A DNA stretch of 20,202 bases from an uncultured Eubacteriales bacterium (GCA_900551995.1 URXW01000033.1:1-20202); one strand, 5' to 3'. Positions 6,990 through 12,921 are shown, counted from the first letter of the stretch. Translations and numbers: made by a program. Notes: generated by a model from the letters alone, not told the origin.

Positions 6990-7012
6990 GCACTCAGGAT
7001 CGAGCCGGGTGC
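6990..7012 (+). promoter_or_regulatory. Stem-loop in the rpsU leader
   Basis: GCACTC(A)GG pairs with CCGGGTGC around the loop ATCGAG: an 8-bp stem with one bulged A and one G-T pair. It ends 3 bases before the GGAGGGAGGG ribosome site. Two smaller hairpins (AGTCAT/ATGACT and CTCT/AGAG) precede it. It could be an autoregulatory S21 binding site, but that is inference. Confidence 0.5.
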
Positions 7013-7033
7013 ATCGGAGGGAGGGAAACATAA

Positions 7034-7219
7034 ATGTCCGAAGTCCATGTTAAGGAAGGCGAGTCCCTGGACAGCGCGCTGAAGCGTTTTAAGAGAAGCT
7101 GTGCCAAGGCTGGCGTTCTGGCCGAGGTGCGCCGCAGAGAGTGCTACGAGAGCCCCAGTGTCAAGCGTCGCAAGAAGTCTGAGGCTGCGCGTAAGAACCG
7201 CAACAAGCGTTACTATTAA
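7034..7219 (+). CDS. rpsU: 30S ribosomal protein S21
   Basis: This 61-residue basic protein has the typical S21 length and sequence. It opens MSEVHVKEGESLDSALKRFK, continues AGVLAEVRRRECYESPS with a bacterial S21 core, and ends in the Lys/Arg-rich tail KRRKKSEAARKNRNKRYY. S21 binds the 30S platform near the 16S 3' end and helps start translation. ATG 7034 follows GGAGGGAGGGAAACATAA. It has its own consensus promoter and a strong terminator, so it is a single-gene unit here. An unrelated minus-strand gene runs antisense into its 3' end. Confidence 0.97.
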   Translation: MSEVHVKEGESLDSALKRFKRSCAKAGVLAEVRRRECYESPSVKRRKKSEAARKNRNKRYY

Positions 7220-7991
7220 GTGACCGGGAAACCTGAGAGTCCGTCTCTCGGGTTTCCTTTTTTATCACGTCCTGCCACACGTCTCCGCATTCCGGCAGCG
7301 TCAGCAGCCCGCGGCGGATGCCCAGCTGTTCGCCCAGCGCGGCTTTCCGCCGCAGCGTATCGCCGTCGTCCAGCAGCACGAACCGCGTGCTGCCGCCCCG
7401 GCGATACGTAAAGTACCGCGCCCCCAGCTCCTTGGAGTAGAATACCTGCCGCCCTTTTTGCAGGCGGCAAAGCTGCTCCCCGGTCAGGGGCACGCCCTCC
7501 CCGGTGGGGCAGGGGAGCGGGAAGTCCATCCGCAGCCGCTGCAGATCCAGCACGATACGATCCGCGCCGAAGGCGCGGCAGCACTCCCGCAGCCGCCGCT
7601 GGATGTCCCCGCCGGACATGGCGGTGCACACCAGCACCATCCCGCCGGGGGCGGCGTGGGCGCACGTCTCGTGCACCCACAGGGAGATCCCCGCCCGATA
7701 GAGATGCCGCGCCAGCGAAGATGTCAGTGCCGGGGCGGGGAAGGGCACGATCACCGTGCCGTACCGCCGCCGGGCACACTCCTGCAAAATGGACTGCACC
7801 ACGGCCTGCGAGCAGGAGCCGTCGCTGCTGTTCAGCAGCAGTGCGCCGCACCGCAGCCCCGCGGCCATGGGCAGCGCGCACAGCGCGCCCTTCTGTATCC
7901 GGTACGCCGCGTTGGCGATGGGCAGATGCGCCGCGCAGGCGGCCTCCCGCAGCTCCGGCGCGGCGGCGATCATCCACTGCAAAAACACCAC
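7161..7991 (-). CDS. Hypothetical protein, convergent with rpsU and overlapping its 3' end
   Basis: Up to 276 residues. I do not recognise the family. The sequence looks like a real soluble enzyme or sugar-hydrolase-like alpha/beta protein: RYGTVIVPFPAPALTSSLAR, then AGISLWVHETCAHAAPGG, MVLVCTAMSGGDIQRRLREC, LQRLRMDFPLPCPTGEG and RRGLLTLPECGDVW. Alternating strands and helices suggest a barrel. It has no signal peptide. The start is uncertain: GTG 7991, GTG 7988 or ATG 7973 all lie near a purine-rich AAGGGGG. The natural fold probably ends near VWQDVIKKE (about base 7260). The last 33 or so residues are encoded antisense to the rpsU terminator and rpsU itself, suggesting the original stop codon was lost. 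Confidence 0.7.
   Translation of the reverse strand: MVFLQWMIAAAPELREAACAAHLPIANAAYRIQKGALCALPMAAGLRCGALLLNSSDGSCSQAVVQSILQECARRRYGTVIVPFPAPALTSSLARHLYRAGISLWVHETCAHAAPGGMVLVCTAMSGGDIQRRLRECCRAFGADRIVLDLQRLRMDFPLPCPTGEGVPLTGEQLCRLQKGRQVFYSKELGARYFTYRRGGSTRFVLLDDGDTLRRKAALGEQLGIRRGLLTLPECGDVWQDVIKKETRETDSQVSRSLNSNACCGSYAQPQTSCDA
7226..7264 (+). terminator. Rho-independent terminator of rpsU
   Basis: GGAAACCTGAGAG pairs with CTCTCGGGTTTCC (13-bp arms, one G-T pair, 4-5 base loop) and is followed by TTTTTT. It begins 7 bases after the rpsU stop. Confidence 0.92.
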
Positions 7992-7995
7992 CCCC

Positions 7996-8024
7996 TTGTC
8001 ACACCACCGATTCGGTGGTACAAT
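7996..8024 (+). promoter_or_regulatory. Promoter of the yqeG-like gene
   Basis: TTGTCA (7996-8001), a 17-base spacer and TACAAT (8019-8024). The predicted start is near 8031, about 30 bases before the coding start. Confidence 0.8.
8003..8019. promoter_or_regulatory. Palindrome filling the promoter spacer (candidate operator)
   Basis: ACCACCGATTCGGTGGT is a perfect inverted repeat with 8-base arms and one central base. It fills almost the whole spacer between the -35 and -10 boxes and lies in the divergent intergenic region, where a bound protein could block both genes. No regulator gene is adjacent. Confidence 0.5.
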
Positions 8025-8062
8025 AGTCTCACATCCGATAGTATGAGAGGAGCACCGCGCCT

Positions 8063-8572
8063 ATGCCCGTTTCCATGACGCCCTACCGGGTTTTTGACAG
8101 CTACCGCACCATCGACCCCGCCTTTTTCACCCGGCGCGGCATCAAGCTGCTGCTCTGCGACCTGGACTACACCCTCGCGCCCAAGTCCCAGCGGGAGCCG
8201 GACGACGCCTTGCGCCGCTGGCTTGCAGAGGTGCAGGCGGCGGGCGTGACGGTGATGATCCTCTCCAACAACCGCAGCCCCGTCCGTGTGGAGCGGTTTT
8301 GCCGCGATCTGGGCATCACCTACGAGGGGCACGCCGGCAAGCCGTCCCCCAAGGGCTTCCGCCGCGCCATGGAGCGGGTGGGCGTGACGCCGTGCGAGAC
8401 GGCGATGCTGGGCGACAAGCTGCTGACGGATATGCTGGGAGCCCACCGCGCCGGCGCGCTGCCGGTGATGGTGGAGCCGCTGGGCGGACCCAAGGGCGCG
8501 TGGAACAAGGTGCTCCACACCCTACAGGAGCCGTGGAAGGCAGCCAGCCGTAAAAAACAGCCGGGAAGGTAA
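8063..8572 (+). CDS. yqeG: YqeG-type HAD superfamily IIIA phosphatase
   Basis: This 169-residue protein has all four HAD motifs: KLLLCDLDYTLAP (motif I, both Asp, near residue 32), VMILSNN (II), GKPSPKGF (III, Lys) and AMLGDKLLTDMLGA (IV, Asp pair). Size and the short N-terminal segment PYRVFDSYRTIDP fit the YqeG family, predicted phosphatases with no separate cap domain. The substrate is not known from the sequence. In Bacilli yqeG is near ribosome-biogenesis genes, and here rpsU and efp are the neighbours, so a translation-linked role is possible but inferred. ATG 8063 follows AGAGGAG. Its promoter spacer contains a perfect palindrome. Confidence 0.9.
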   Translation: MPVSMTPYRVFDSYRTIDPAFFTRRGIKLLLCDLDYTLAPKSQREPDDALRRWLAEVQAAGVTVMILSNNRSPVRVERFCRDLGITYEGHAGKPSPKGFRRAMERVGVTPCETAMLGDKLLTDMLGAHRAGALPVMVEPLGGPKGAWNKVLHTLQEPWKAASRKKQPGR

Positions 8573-8590
8573 CTTTTTTGGCAGAAACAC

Positions 8591-8619
8591 TTGCCAAACA
8601 GGGCGTTATCATGTAGAAT
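8591..8619 (+). promoter_or_regulatory. Promoter of efp
   Basis: TTGCCA (8591-8596), a 17-base spacer and TAGAAT (8614-8619). It predicts a start near 8626 and a leader of about 75 bases before efp. Confidence 0.75.
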
Positions 8620-8655
8620 ATATGAGGTCGATTTTCGACTGGCATAATTTATTCA

Positions 8656-8677
8656 GAGGGAATCGCGATATTCCCTC
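8656..8677 (+). promoter_or_regulatory. Leader stem-loop of efp
   Basis: GAGGGAAT pairs perfectly with ATTCCCTC around the loop CGCGAT. A smaller hairpin (GTCGA/TCGAC, 8627-8639) sits at the start of the leader. There is no T-tract, so it is not a terminator. The ribosome site GGGAGGAA follows about 10 bases later. It may stabilise the mRNA or bind a regulator. Confidence 0.45.
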
Positions 8678-8701
8678 ATACACAATGGGAGGAATATCAA
8701 T

Positions 8702-9268
8702 ATGGCAACTATTACCGCCGGTGATTTCAGAAACGGCAAGACCTTCGAGATGGACGGCAAGGTCATGCAGGTCGTGGAGTTCCAGCACGTCAAGCCCGGT
8801 AAGGGCGCGGCCTTCGTCCGCACCAAAATGCGTAACGTCGTGACCGGTGCTGTGACCGAGACCTCCTTCAACCCCACCGCTAAGTTCGAGGAGGCGTTCG
8901 TGGATCGCCGCGACATGGAGTACAGCTACAACGACGGCGACCTGTACTATTTCATGGATCAGGAGACCTACGACATGGTGCCTCTGAACAAGGAGCTGCT
9001 GGGCGACGCGTTCCGCTTCATCACCGAGAATACCGTCTGCAAGGTGCTGAGCTACAAGGGCAACGTGTTCGGTCTGGAGTGCCCCAACTTCATGGATCTG
9101 GAGGTCACCGAGACCGAGCCGGGTCTGGCCGGCAACACCGCCACCAACACCCTGAAGCCCGCCACCGTGGAGACCGGCGCCGAGGTGAAGGTGCCCCTGT
9201 TCATCAACATCGGTGACAAGATCACCATTGATACCCGTACCGGCGAATATCTGAGCCGCTGCAAGTAA
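8702..9268 (+). CDS. efp: Elongation factor P
   Basis: This 188-residue protein is full length for EF-P, which enters the ribosome E site and relieves stalling at polyproline. The N-terminal KOW-like domain begins MATITAGDFRNGKTFEMDG. The functional loop is HVKPGKGAAFVRTK, with the tip lysine at about residue 34 that is modified in many bacteria. The central OB domain contains EEAFVDRRDMEYSYNDGD, and the C-terminal OB domain ends FINIGDKITIDTRTGEYLSR. No lysyl-transferase (epmA-like) gene is nearby. ATG 8702 follows GGGAGGAATATCAAT. It is probably co-transcribed with the gene at 9310, since no terminator lies between. Confidence 0.97.
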   Translation: MATITAGDFRNGKTFEMDGKVMQVVEFQHVKPGKGAAFVRTKMRNVVTGAVTETSFNPTAKFEEAFVDRRDMEYSYNDGDLYYFMDQETYDMVPLNKELLGDAFRFITENTVCKVLSYKGNVFGLECPNFMDLEVTETEPGLAGNTATNTLKPATVETGAEVKVPLFINIGDKITIDTRTGEYLSRCK

Positions 9269-9309
9269 GTAAAATAACCATCAACCCACCGTACAGAAAG
9301 GAGCCGAAC

Positions 9310-9723
9310 ATGGAGATTTCTGAAAAGGTAGCATATCTGAAGGGTCTGGCCGAGGGGCTGAACCTGGATACCGACAGCAAAGAAGGCAAGTTGATCGCCG
9401 CCATCATCGACGTGCTGGACGACATGGCAGAGAAGTTCGCGGAAGTGGACGACGAGCTGTGCGACGTGGAGGACGGTCTGGACGCCGTCAGCGACGACCT
9501 CAGCGACGTGGAGGAGACGCTCTACTTCGCTCTGGACGATGACGAGGACGAGGACGACGAGGAAGAGGATTGCTTCGTGACCACCTGCCCCGAGTGCGAG
9601 GAGGAGGTTTTCTTCGACGAGACCGTTCTGGAGGACGGCGAGGTCACCTGCCCCAACTGCGGTGCCAAGCTGGAGTTTGACCTCAGCGATCTGGCTGCCG
9701 AGGACGACGAGGACGAGGAGTAA
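9310..9723 (+). CDS. CD1247 N-terminal domain-containing acidic zinc-ribbon protein
   Basis: This is a 137-residue, extremely acidic protein. The N-terminal 70 residues (KVAYLKGLAEGLNLD, KEGKLIAAIIDVLDDMAEKF) form a helical/coiled-coil domain that matches what Clostridia genomes call the CD1247 N-terminal domain. An Asp/Glu run (about residues 78-90) leads into a zinc ribbon with paired CPEC and CPNCG knuckles about 24 residues apart, then an acidic tail. The function is unknown. The repeated location next to efp in Clostridia suggests a translation- or transcription-linked role, which is inference. ATG 9310 follows AAAGGAG, 41 bases after the efp stop, consistent with an operon. A strong terminator follows. 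Confidence 0.88.
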   Translation: MEISEKVAYLKGLAEGLNLDTDSKEGKLIAAIIDVLDDMAEKFAEVDDELCDVEDGLDAVSDDLSDVEETLYFALDDDEDEDDEEEDCFVTTCPECEEEVFFDETVLEDGEVTCPNCGAKLEFDLSDLAAEDDEDEE

Positions 9724-9743
9724 TTCTCCGCATACCCGAACAA

Positions 9744-9774
9744 AAAAGCCCCACGGCAGAGCCGTGGGGCTTTT
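9744..9774 (+). terminator. Rho-independent terminator after the efp operon
   Basis: AAAAGCCCCACGGC pairs perfectly with GCCGTGGGGCTTTT around the loop AGA. The flanking A- and T-tracts would let it work in both directions. Confidence 0.93.
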
Positions 9775-9793
9775 CCTATGACCGCAGATAAGA

Positions 9794-9828
9794 AAAAACA
9801 CCGAAAGCAGAACGCTTCCGGTGTTTTT
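9794..9828 (-). terminator. Rho-independent terminator of tRNA-Gln
   Basis: On the minus strand AAAAACACCG-G-AAGC pairs with GCTT-T-CGGTGTTTTT (one mismatch, 5-base loop) and is followed by T residues. It begins 5 bases past the tRNA 3' end. Confidence 0.85.
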
Positions 9829-9833
9829 CTTGC

Positions 9834-9907
9834 TGGCAGCGGGAGAAGGATTCGAACCCTCACATACGGAGTCAGAGTCCGCTGTGCTACCTTTACACAA
9901 TCCCGCT
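9834..9907 (-). tRNA. tRNA-Gln (anticodon CUG)
   Basis: A complete cloverleaf reads on the minus strand. The acceptor AGCGGGA pairs with TCCCGCT. The D arm is GTGT...GCAC. The anticodon stem GCGGA/TCCGT holds the loop CTCTGAC with anticodon CTG, which reads CAG. The T arm is GAGGG-TTCGAAT-CCTTC with one G-T pair. Discriminator G and an encoded CCA complete the 74-base gene. G73 fits glutamine identity. It has its own promoter and terminator. Confidence 0.95.
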
Positions 9908-9928
9908 GTGTTCCGACGAACAAAAACT

Positions 9929-9956
9929 ATTATACATGTTTTCTTCCGTTTGTCAA
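9929..9956 (-). promoter_or_regulatory. Promoter of tRNA-Gln
   Basis: On the minus strand TTGACA (9956-9951), a 16-base spacer and TATAAT (9934-9929). Both boxes match consensus, as expected for a strong tRNA promoter. The start is near 9922, about 15 bases before the mature 5' end. Confidence 0.88.
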
Positions 9957-9991
9957 CAGTTTTTTCGCCGGGGCGGCGGGATTTTTTTGCC

Positions 9992-10606
9992 TTATTTTCC
10001 CATCCTCTGCCGCAGCCGCTCCCACAGCTCCACCGCCCGGAATTTCAGCACAAAGCCGTCCTCCTCCGCCATGAACTTCACGTCCCCCTCGTCCATACCG
10101 CCGCACCGCGCCGTGTCCTCCCAAGCGGTGCAGGAGGCGGTGCACAGGGGCGGGTACACCACGCACCACCAGTTCTGTCCCGCGCCCTCGCCGATGACCA
10201 CCCGCAGAGCCATATACTCCCCGGCGGGCAGGGCGAAGCCGTCGTATTCCTTCCGCGGGAACTCCGCCATGCCCAGCGACGCCTCCACGGGATAGACGCC
10301 GCCGCAGGCGTCGTAAGCCGCCTTTTCCAATCGCGGCAGCGATTCCTCCAGCCGCGCCATCGCCTCCGCCCGATCCGCCGACTGCTCCAGCAACGCCGTG
10401 GCCTGCGCCAACACCGCGTCCCGCGCCCGCAGCTTCATCGCCTGATCGTCCTCGCTGTCGGAATTGGCGATCACGTGCAGCCGCACCAGCTTCTCCTGCA
10501 AAGCATCCTGCCGGTGCAGCGATGCCGCACCCCACAGGAGCACCGCCGCCAGCGCGACGAGCAGCGACAGCTCCGCGATCTTCCACTTCCGCGTATATGT
10601 ACCCAT
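9992..10606 (-). CDS. spoIIR: Stage II sporulation protein R
   Basis: This 204-residue protein is the forespore-made, secreted signal that triggers SpoIIGA to process pro-sigma-E in the mother cell. Residues 8-27 form a hydrophobic export segment (IAELSLLVALAAVLLWGAAS). The family core follows: LVRLHVIANSDSEDDQAMKL near residue 40, a long helical middle, VIGEGAGQNWWCVVYPPLC near residue 137, and the conserved VKFMAEEDGFVLKFRAVELW at the C-terminus. It starts at ATG 10606, right after the T-tract of the ispE terminator; GGAGG lies 13 bases upstream. A sigma-F-like promoter overlaps that terminator. Its presence marks the organism as a spore former. Confidence 0.95.
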   Translation of the reverse strand: MGTYTRKWKIAELSLLVALAAVLLWGAASLHRQDALQEKLVRLHVIANSDSEDDQAMKLRARDAVLAQATALLEQSADRAEAMARLEESLPRLEKAAYDACGGVYPVEASLGMAEFPRKEYDGFALPAGEYMALRVVIGEGAGQNWWCVVYPPLCTASCTAWEDTARCGGMDEGDVKFMAEEDGFVLKFRAVELWERLRQRMGK

Positions 10607-10607
10607 G

Positions 10608-10653
10608 AAAAAACACCGTCCTCCGTAGATTTCCTACATTCTGGACGGTGTTT
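10608..10653 (-). terminator. Rho-independent terminator of ispE, abutting spoIIR
   Basis: On the minus strand AAACACCGTCC pairs with GGACGGTGTTT (11 bp), with an inner GTAG/CTAC stem in the 21-base loop, followed by T residues. The spoIIR start codon begins two bases after the T-tract. The plus strand also ends in T-rich sequence, so it may work both ways. Confidence 0.88.
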
Positions 10654-10666
10654 CCTCTTTTTATAC
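10637..10666 (-). promoter_or_regulatory. Candidate sigma-F/G promoter of spoIIR
   Basis: On the minus strand GTATA (10666-10662), a 15-base spacer, then GTCCAGAATG (10646-10637). The sigma-F consensus known from Bacillus is GYATA-N15-GGNNANAMTR; only the second G of the -10 box differs. The start, near 10631, would lie inside the terminator loop and give a leader of about 25 bases containing GGAGG. Confidence 0.65.
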
Positions 10667-11509
10667 CGGCTGCGCCAAAAAAGTCAGCGGCCACGTTTCC
10701 CGTAGTGCATCCGCCGCCGCGAGTGCCGCCTCCCGGTCGTCGAACAGCCCGAACACCGCGCTGCCGCTGCCGCTGAGCAGCGTACCCAGCGCGCCCCGCG
10801 CCCGAAGCGCGTCCTTGATGGTCCGCAGGCTGCTGCCCTTCGGCACCACCCGCTCAAAGCTGTTTTGCAGCTCCGCCGCCACCGCGTGGACGTTGTTCGC
10901 CGCCACCGCGTCCTGCATATAGCGGCTGTTCCGCACCAGCACCGAACCCGGCTTGTCCAGCCGGCGGTACATCTCCGCCGTGGCGTACCCCTCCGCCGGC
11001 TTCACCACCACGAACCAGCCCGCTGCCAGCGGCGGCAGGGGGGAGACGACCTCGCCCCGCCCTGTGGCAAGCTGTGTTCCGCCCCGGATGAAAAACGGCA
11101 CGTCGCTGCCCAGCTTCGCCCCCATGCTCTCCAGTGCGCCGTCGCCGATACCGCTGTCGTACAGCGTCCGCAACGCCTGCAGCACCGCCGCCGCGTCGCT
11201 GCTGCCGCCGCCCAAGCCCGCCTGCATGGGGATACGCTTTTCCAGTGTGACGGTCACGCCGTCGCTTTTCAATCCCGTCTCGGCGAAAAATACCTTCGCG
11301 GCTCTCATGCACAGATTGTCGTTCTCGTCCTCCGTCACCGGTGCGTCGCAGAGAAGTCTGTCCCGCCCGGTGCCGCGCTGCACCGTCACCGTGTCCCACA
11401 GGCTGATGCGCTGCATAACGGACGTGACCTCGTGGTAGCCGTCCTGCCGCTTATTTCCCACGCACAGCGTCAAATTCACCTTGGCGCAGGCTTTTTCCGT
11501 ACATCTCAT
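10661..11509 (-). CDS. ispE: 4-diphosphocytidyl-2-C-methyl-D-erythritol kinase
   Basis: This 282-residue GHMP-family kinase phosphorylates CDP-methylerythritol in the MEP isoprenoid pathway. Visible family features: the N-terminal strand CAKVNLTLCVGNKRQDGYHE with the substrate-contacting Lys, Asn and His; the glycine-rich ATP loop PMQAGLGGGSSDAAAVLQAL near residue 93; DVPFFIRGGTQLATGRGE near residue 135; and the C-terminal LSGSGSAVFGLF loop. Length is normal. ATG 11509 follows GAGGTGCAGCC. No other MEP gene is adjacent. The gene lies between two terminators and so forms its own unit, with a promoter embedded in the upstream terminator. Confidence 0.96.
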   Translation of the reverse strand: MRCTEKACAKVNLTLCVGNKRQDGYHEVTSVMQRISLWDTVTVQRGTGRDRLLCDAPVTEDENDNLCMRAAKVFFAETGLKSDGVTVTLEKRIPMQAGLGGGSSDAAAVLQALRTLYDSGIGDGALESMGAKLGSDVPFFIRGGTQLATGRGEVVSPLPPLAAGWFVVVKPAEGYATAEMYRRLDKPGSVLVRNSRYMQDAVAANNVHAVAAELQNSFERVVPKGSSLRTIKDALRARGALGTLLSGSGSAVFGLFDDREAALAAADALRETWPLTFLAQPV

Positions 11510-11522
11510 GGCTGCACCTCAC

Positions 11523-11556
11523 AAAAATAGTGCTGCGGCAACGCCGCAGCACTATT
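11523..11556 (-). terminator. Rho-independent terminator of the DUF1015 gene
   Basis: A perfect 14-bp stem, AATAGTGCTGCGGC with GCCGCAGCACTATT around a 3-base loop, is followed by T residues on the minus strand. It lies 30 bases past the DUF1015 stop and directly before the ispE ribosome site. Confidence 0.92.
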
Positions 11557-11582
11557 ATAGCATAAGGTACCGGTTCGCGCCA
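11554..11582 (-). promoter_or_regulatory. Extended -10 promoter of ispE, overlapping a terminator arm
   Basis: On the minus strand TGCTATAAT gives a consensus -10 (11559-11554) with the extended TG. The 17-base-spaced -35 (TGGCGC, 11582-11577) is poor. The last three bases of the -10 box are also the start of the terminator's 5' arm. The predicted start near 11547 leaves only about 5 bases of that arm in the RNA. Confidence 0.65.
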
Positions 11583-11585
11583 GCC

Positions 11586-12869
11586 TTACTTCACGATCTT
11601 CCGCGCCTCGATGTAATACCGCTTATCCTGGGCATGACCCATGGAGAAGGTCTTGCGGGGCAGCACGCCGTCCGCCATAACGGTCTTGAACAGCTGCTCC
11701 TTGCCCATGGCAGGCAGCAGGAAGCCCATGTTGCCGCTCTTGCTGCCCAATTCGCGGGTCACCTCGTCGCCGTGGATGTAGTCCACCTCGCCGCCATTCT
11801 CCTTCAGATACTGGTCAATCACGCCCTGCAGCGTACCCACCGCCAGCTGCACCTTGGGATCGGGCACGGTGATGAAGTGGCTCTCGCCGTCCCACACGAA
11901 CTCGATGGTGTGCCCGTCGCCCTTGCCCTCGTAGGCATTGGGATAGGCGGCGCGGAAGGCGTCCATGAACTTCTTGCGATCCACGCCGAACAGCACCCGG
12001 TGGATGGGCTCGAACTGCAAAGCGTCGTCGTGGTTGTTCACCACCTCCACCAGCGCGTAGCGGGCGGGCAGAGCCAGATACTCCTCCGGCGTCTTGCCCT
12101 TCTTTTGCTCCTCGTAGCACGCCTTGGCGGTGGCGAGGGAGTGGTTGCCGTCGCCCACGGCGAACAGCAGGGGAGCCACGCCGGACACGCCGTACTTCTT
12201 CTCCATCGCCTCGTCGGTGGTCAGCCCCTCCAGCGCATCAGCCACGGCGTCGATCTGCTTGTCGGACAGCTTGAAGCCGCGGATGTGTCCGCCGTTCTGC
12301 ATCAGATCGAAGTCGTAGATCTTCTCCATGGTGTCAGCGGCGGCAGTCACCGGCTCGATAACGGTCTTGTCGGGGTCGTCGATGAGCAGCATCACGTGGG
12401 GCAACTCGATGGGCGCGTTGCGGCGCACCTTGGCGCGGGGCGGGATACGATCCAGCACGGTGCCCTCCGTGGCGCGGGTCAGCGCACCGGAGCCGGGGGT
12501 GAAGTCGTAGGTGTCCAGATCCACCATGCCGATAAGCCCGTGGCGGATGCGCCCGTCGGACTGCTGCCGCTCGATGTAGATAAGGGAGTCGTTCAGCGTC
12601 TCGAACACGCCGTCCGCCAGATACTTCCGCATGGCGTTGTTGATATTTTCGATGTACTCGTCCACGTTGGGAGCCTTCAGGTTGGCTTCCGGCAGGATCA
12701 GACGCAGGGTAGAGGGCGCGTCGCCCACCGTCTCCTCCACCGCCTGCCAGTATTCCGGCTCAGAGGTGAACTGGTCGCAGGCGACGACCGCCCACTTGTG
12801 CATGTCCTGTCCCTTGGGCAGCAGAATATCTGCGGGATAAAAGCCCAGCTTCTCAAACTTTTTGTTCAT
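11586..12869 (-). CDS. DUF1015 family protein
   Basis: This 427-residue protein, of unknown biochemical role, is common in anaerobic Firmicutes. Family features are KLGFYPADILLPKGQDMHKW at the N-terminus, GALTRATEGTVLDRIPPR near residue 130, LLFAVGDGNHSLATAKA near residue 235 (the most conserved DUF1015 motif, D-G-N-H) and LPRKTFSMGHAQDKRYYIEA at the C-terminus. I chose ATG 12869 because GGAGGAGACC precedes it. The frame stays open far upstream, antisense to the nicotinate gene, but that part has no start signal or family similarity. It has its own promoter and a perfect 14-bp terminator. It is divergent from pncB. Confidence 0.9.
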   Translation of the reverse strand: MNKKFEKLGFYPADILLPKGQDMHKWAVVACDQFTSEPEYWQAVEETVGDAPSTLRLILPEANLKAPNVDEYIENINNAMRKYLADGVFETLNDSLIYIERQQSDGRIRHGLIGMVDLDTYDFTPGSGALTRATEGTVLDRIPPRAKVRRNAPIELPHVMLLIDDPDKTVIEPVTAAADTMEKIYDFDLMQNGGHIRGFKLSDKQIDAVADALEGLTTDEAMEKKYGVSGVAPLLFAVGDGNHSLATAKACYEEQKKGKTPEEYLALPARYALVEVVNNHDDALQFEPIHRVLFGVDRKKFMDAFRAAYPNAYEGKGDGHTIEFVWDGESHFITVPDPKVQLAVGTLQGVIDQYLKENGGEVDYIHGDEVTRELGSKSGNMGFLLPAMGKEQLFKTVMADGVLPRKTFSMGHAQDKRYYIEARKIVK

Positions 12870-12888
12870 GGTCTCCTCCTTCAGTGTC

Positions 12889-12906
12889 TGTACATGGTCG
12901 TGTACA
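12889..12906. promoter_or_regulatory. TGTACA-N6-TGTACA inverted repeat (candidate operator)
   Basis: Two TGTACA half sites, each its own reverse complement, are separated by 6 bases. They lie about 10-25 bases downstream of the predicted start of the DUF1015 transcript and upstream of its ribosome site, where a bound repressor could block transcription. It could equally be a 6-bp RNA hairpin. Confidence 0.4.
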
Positions 12907-12921
12907 AATCGTTCTACGCTG

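Noticed and set aside
9052..9900. 282-residue minus-strand frame over efp and the CD1247-type gene
   Set aside because: It crosses a terminator and the tRNA gene and is antisense to two well-supported genes. Its Val/Leu/Ser runs come from the acidic codon repeats.
9958..9988. Plus-strand hairpin CGCCG/CGGCG followed by seven T residues
   Set aside because: It looks like a terminator, but no plus-strand gene lies upstream after the efp operon terminator and the minus-strand tRNA. It may be incidental or block antisense transcription.
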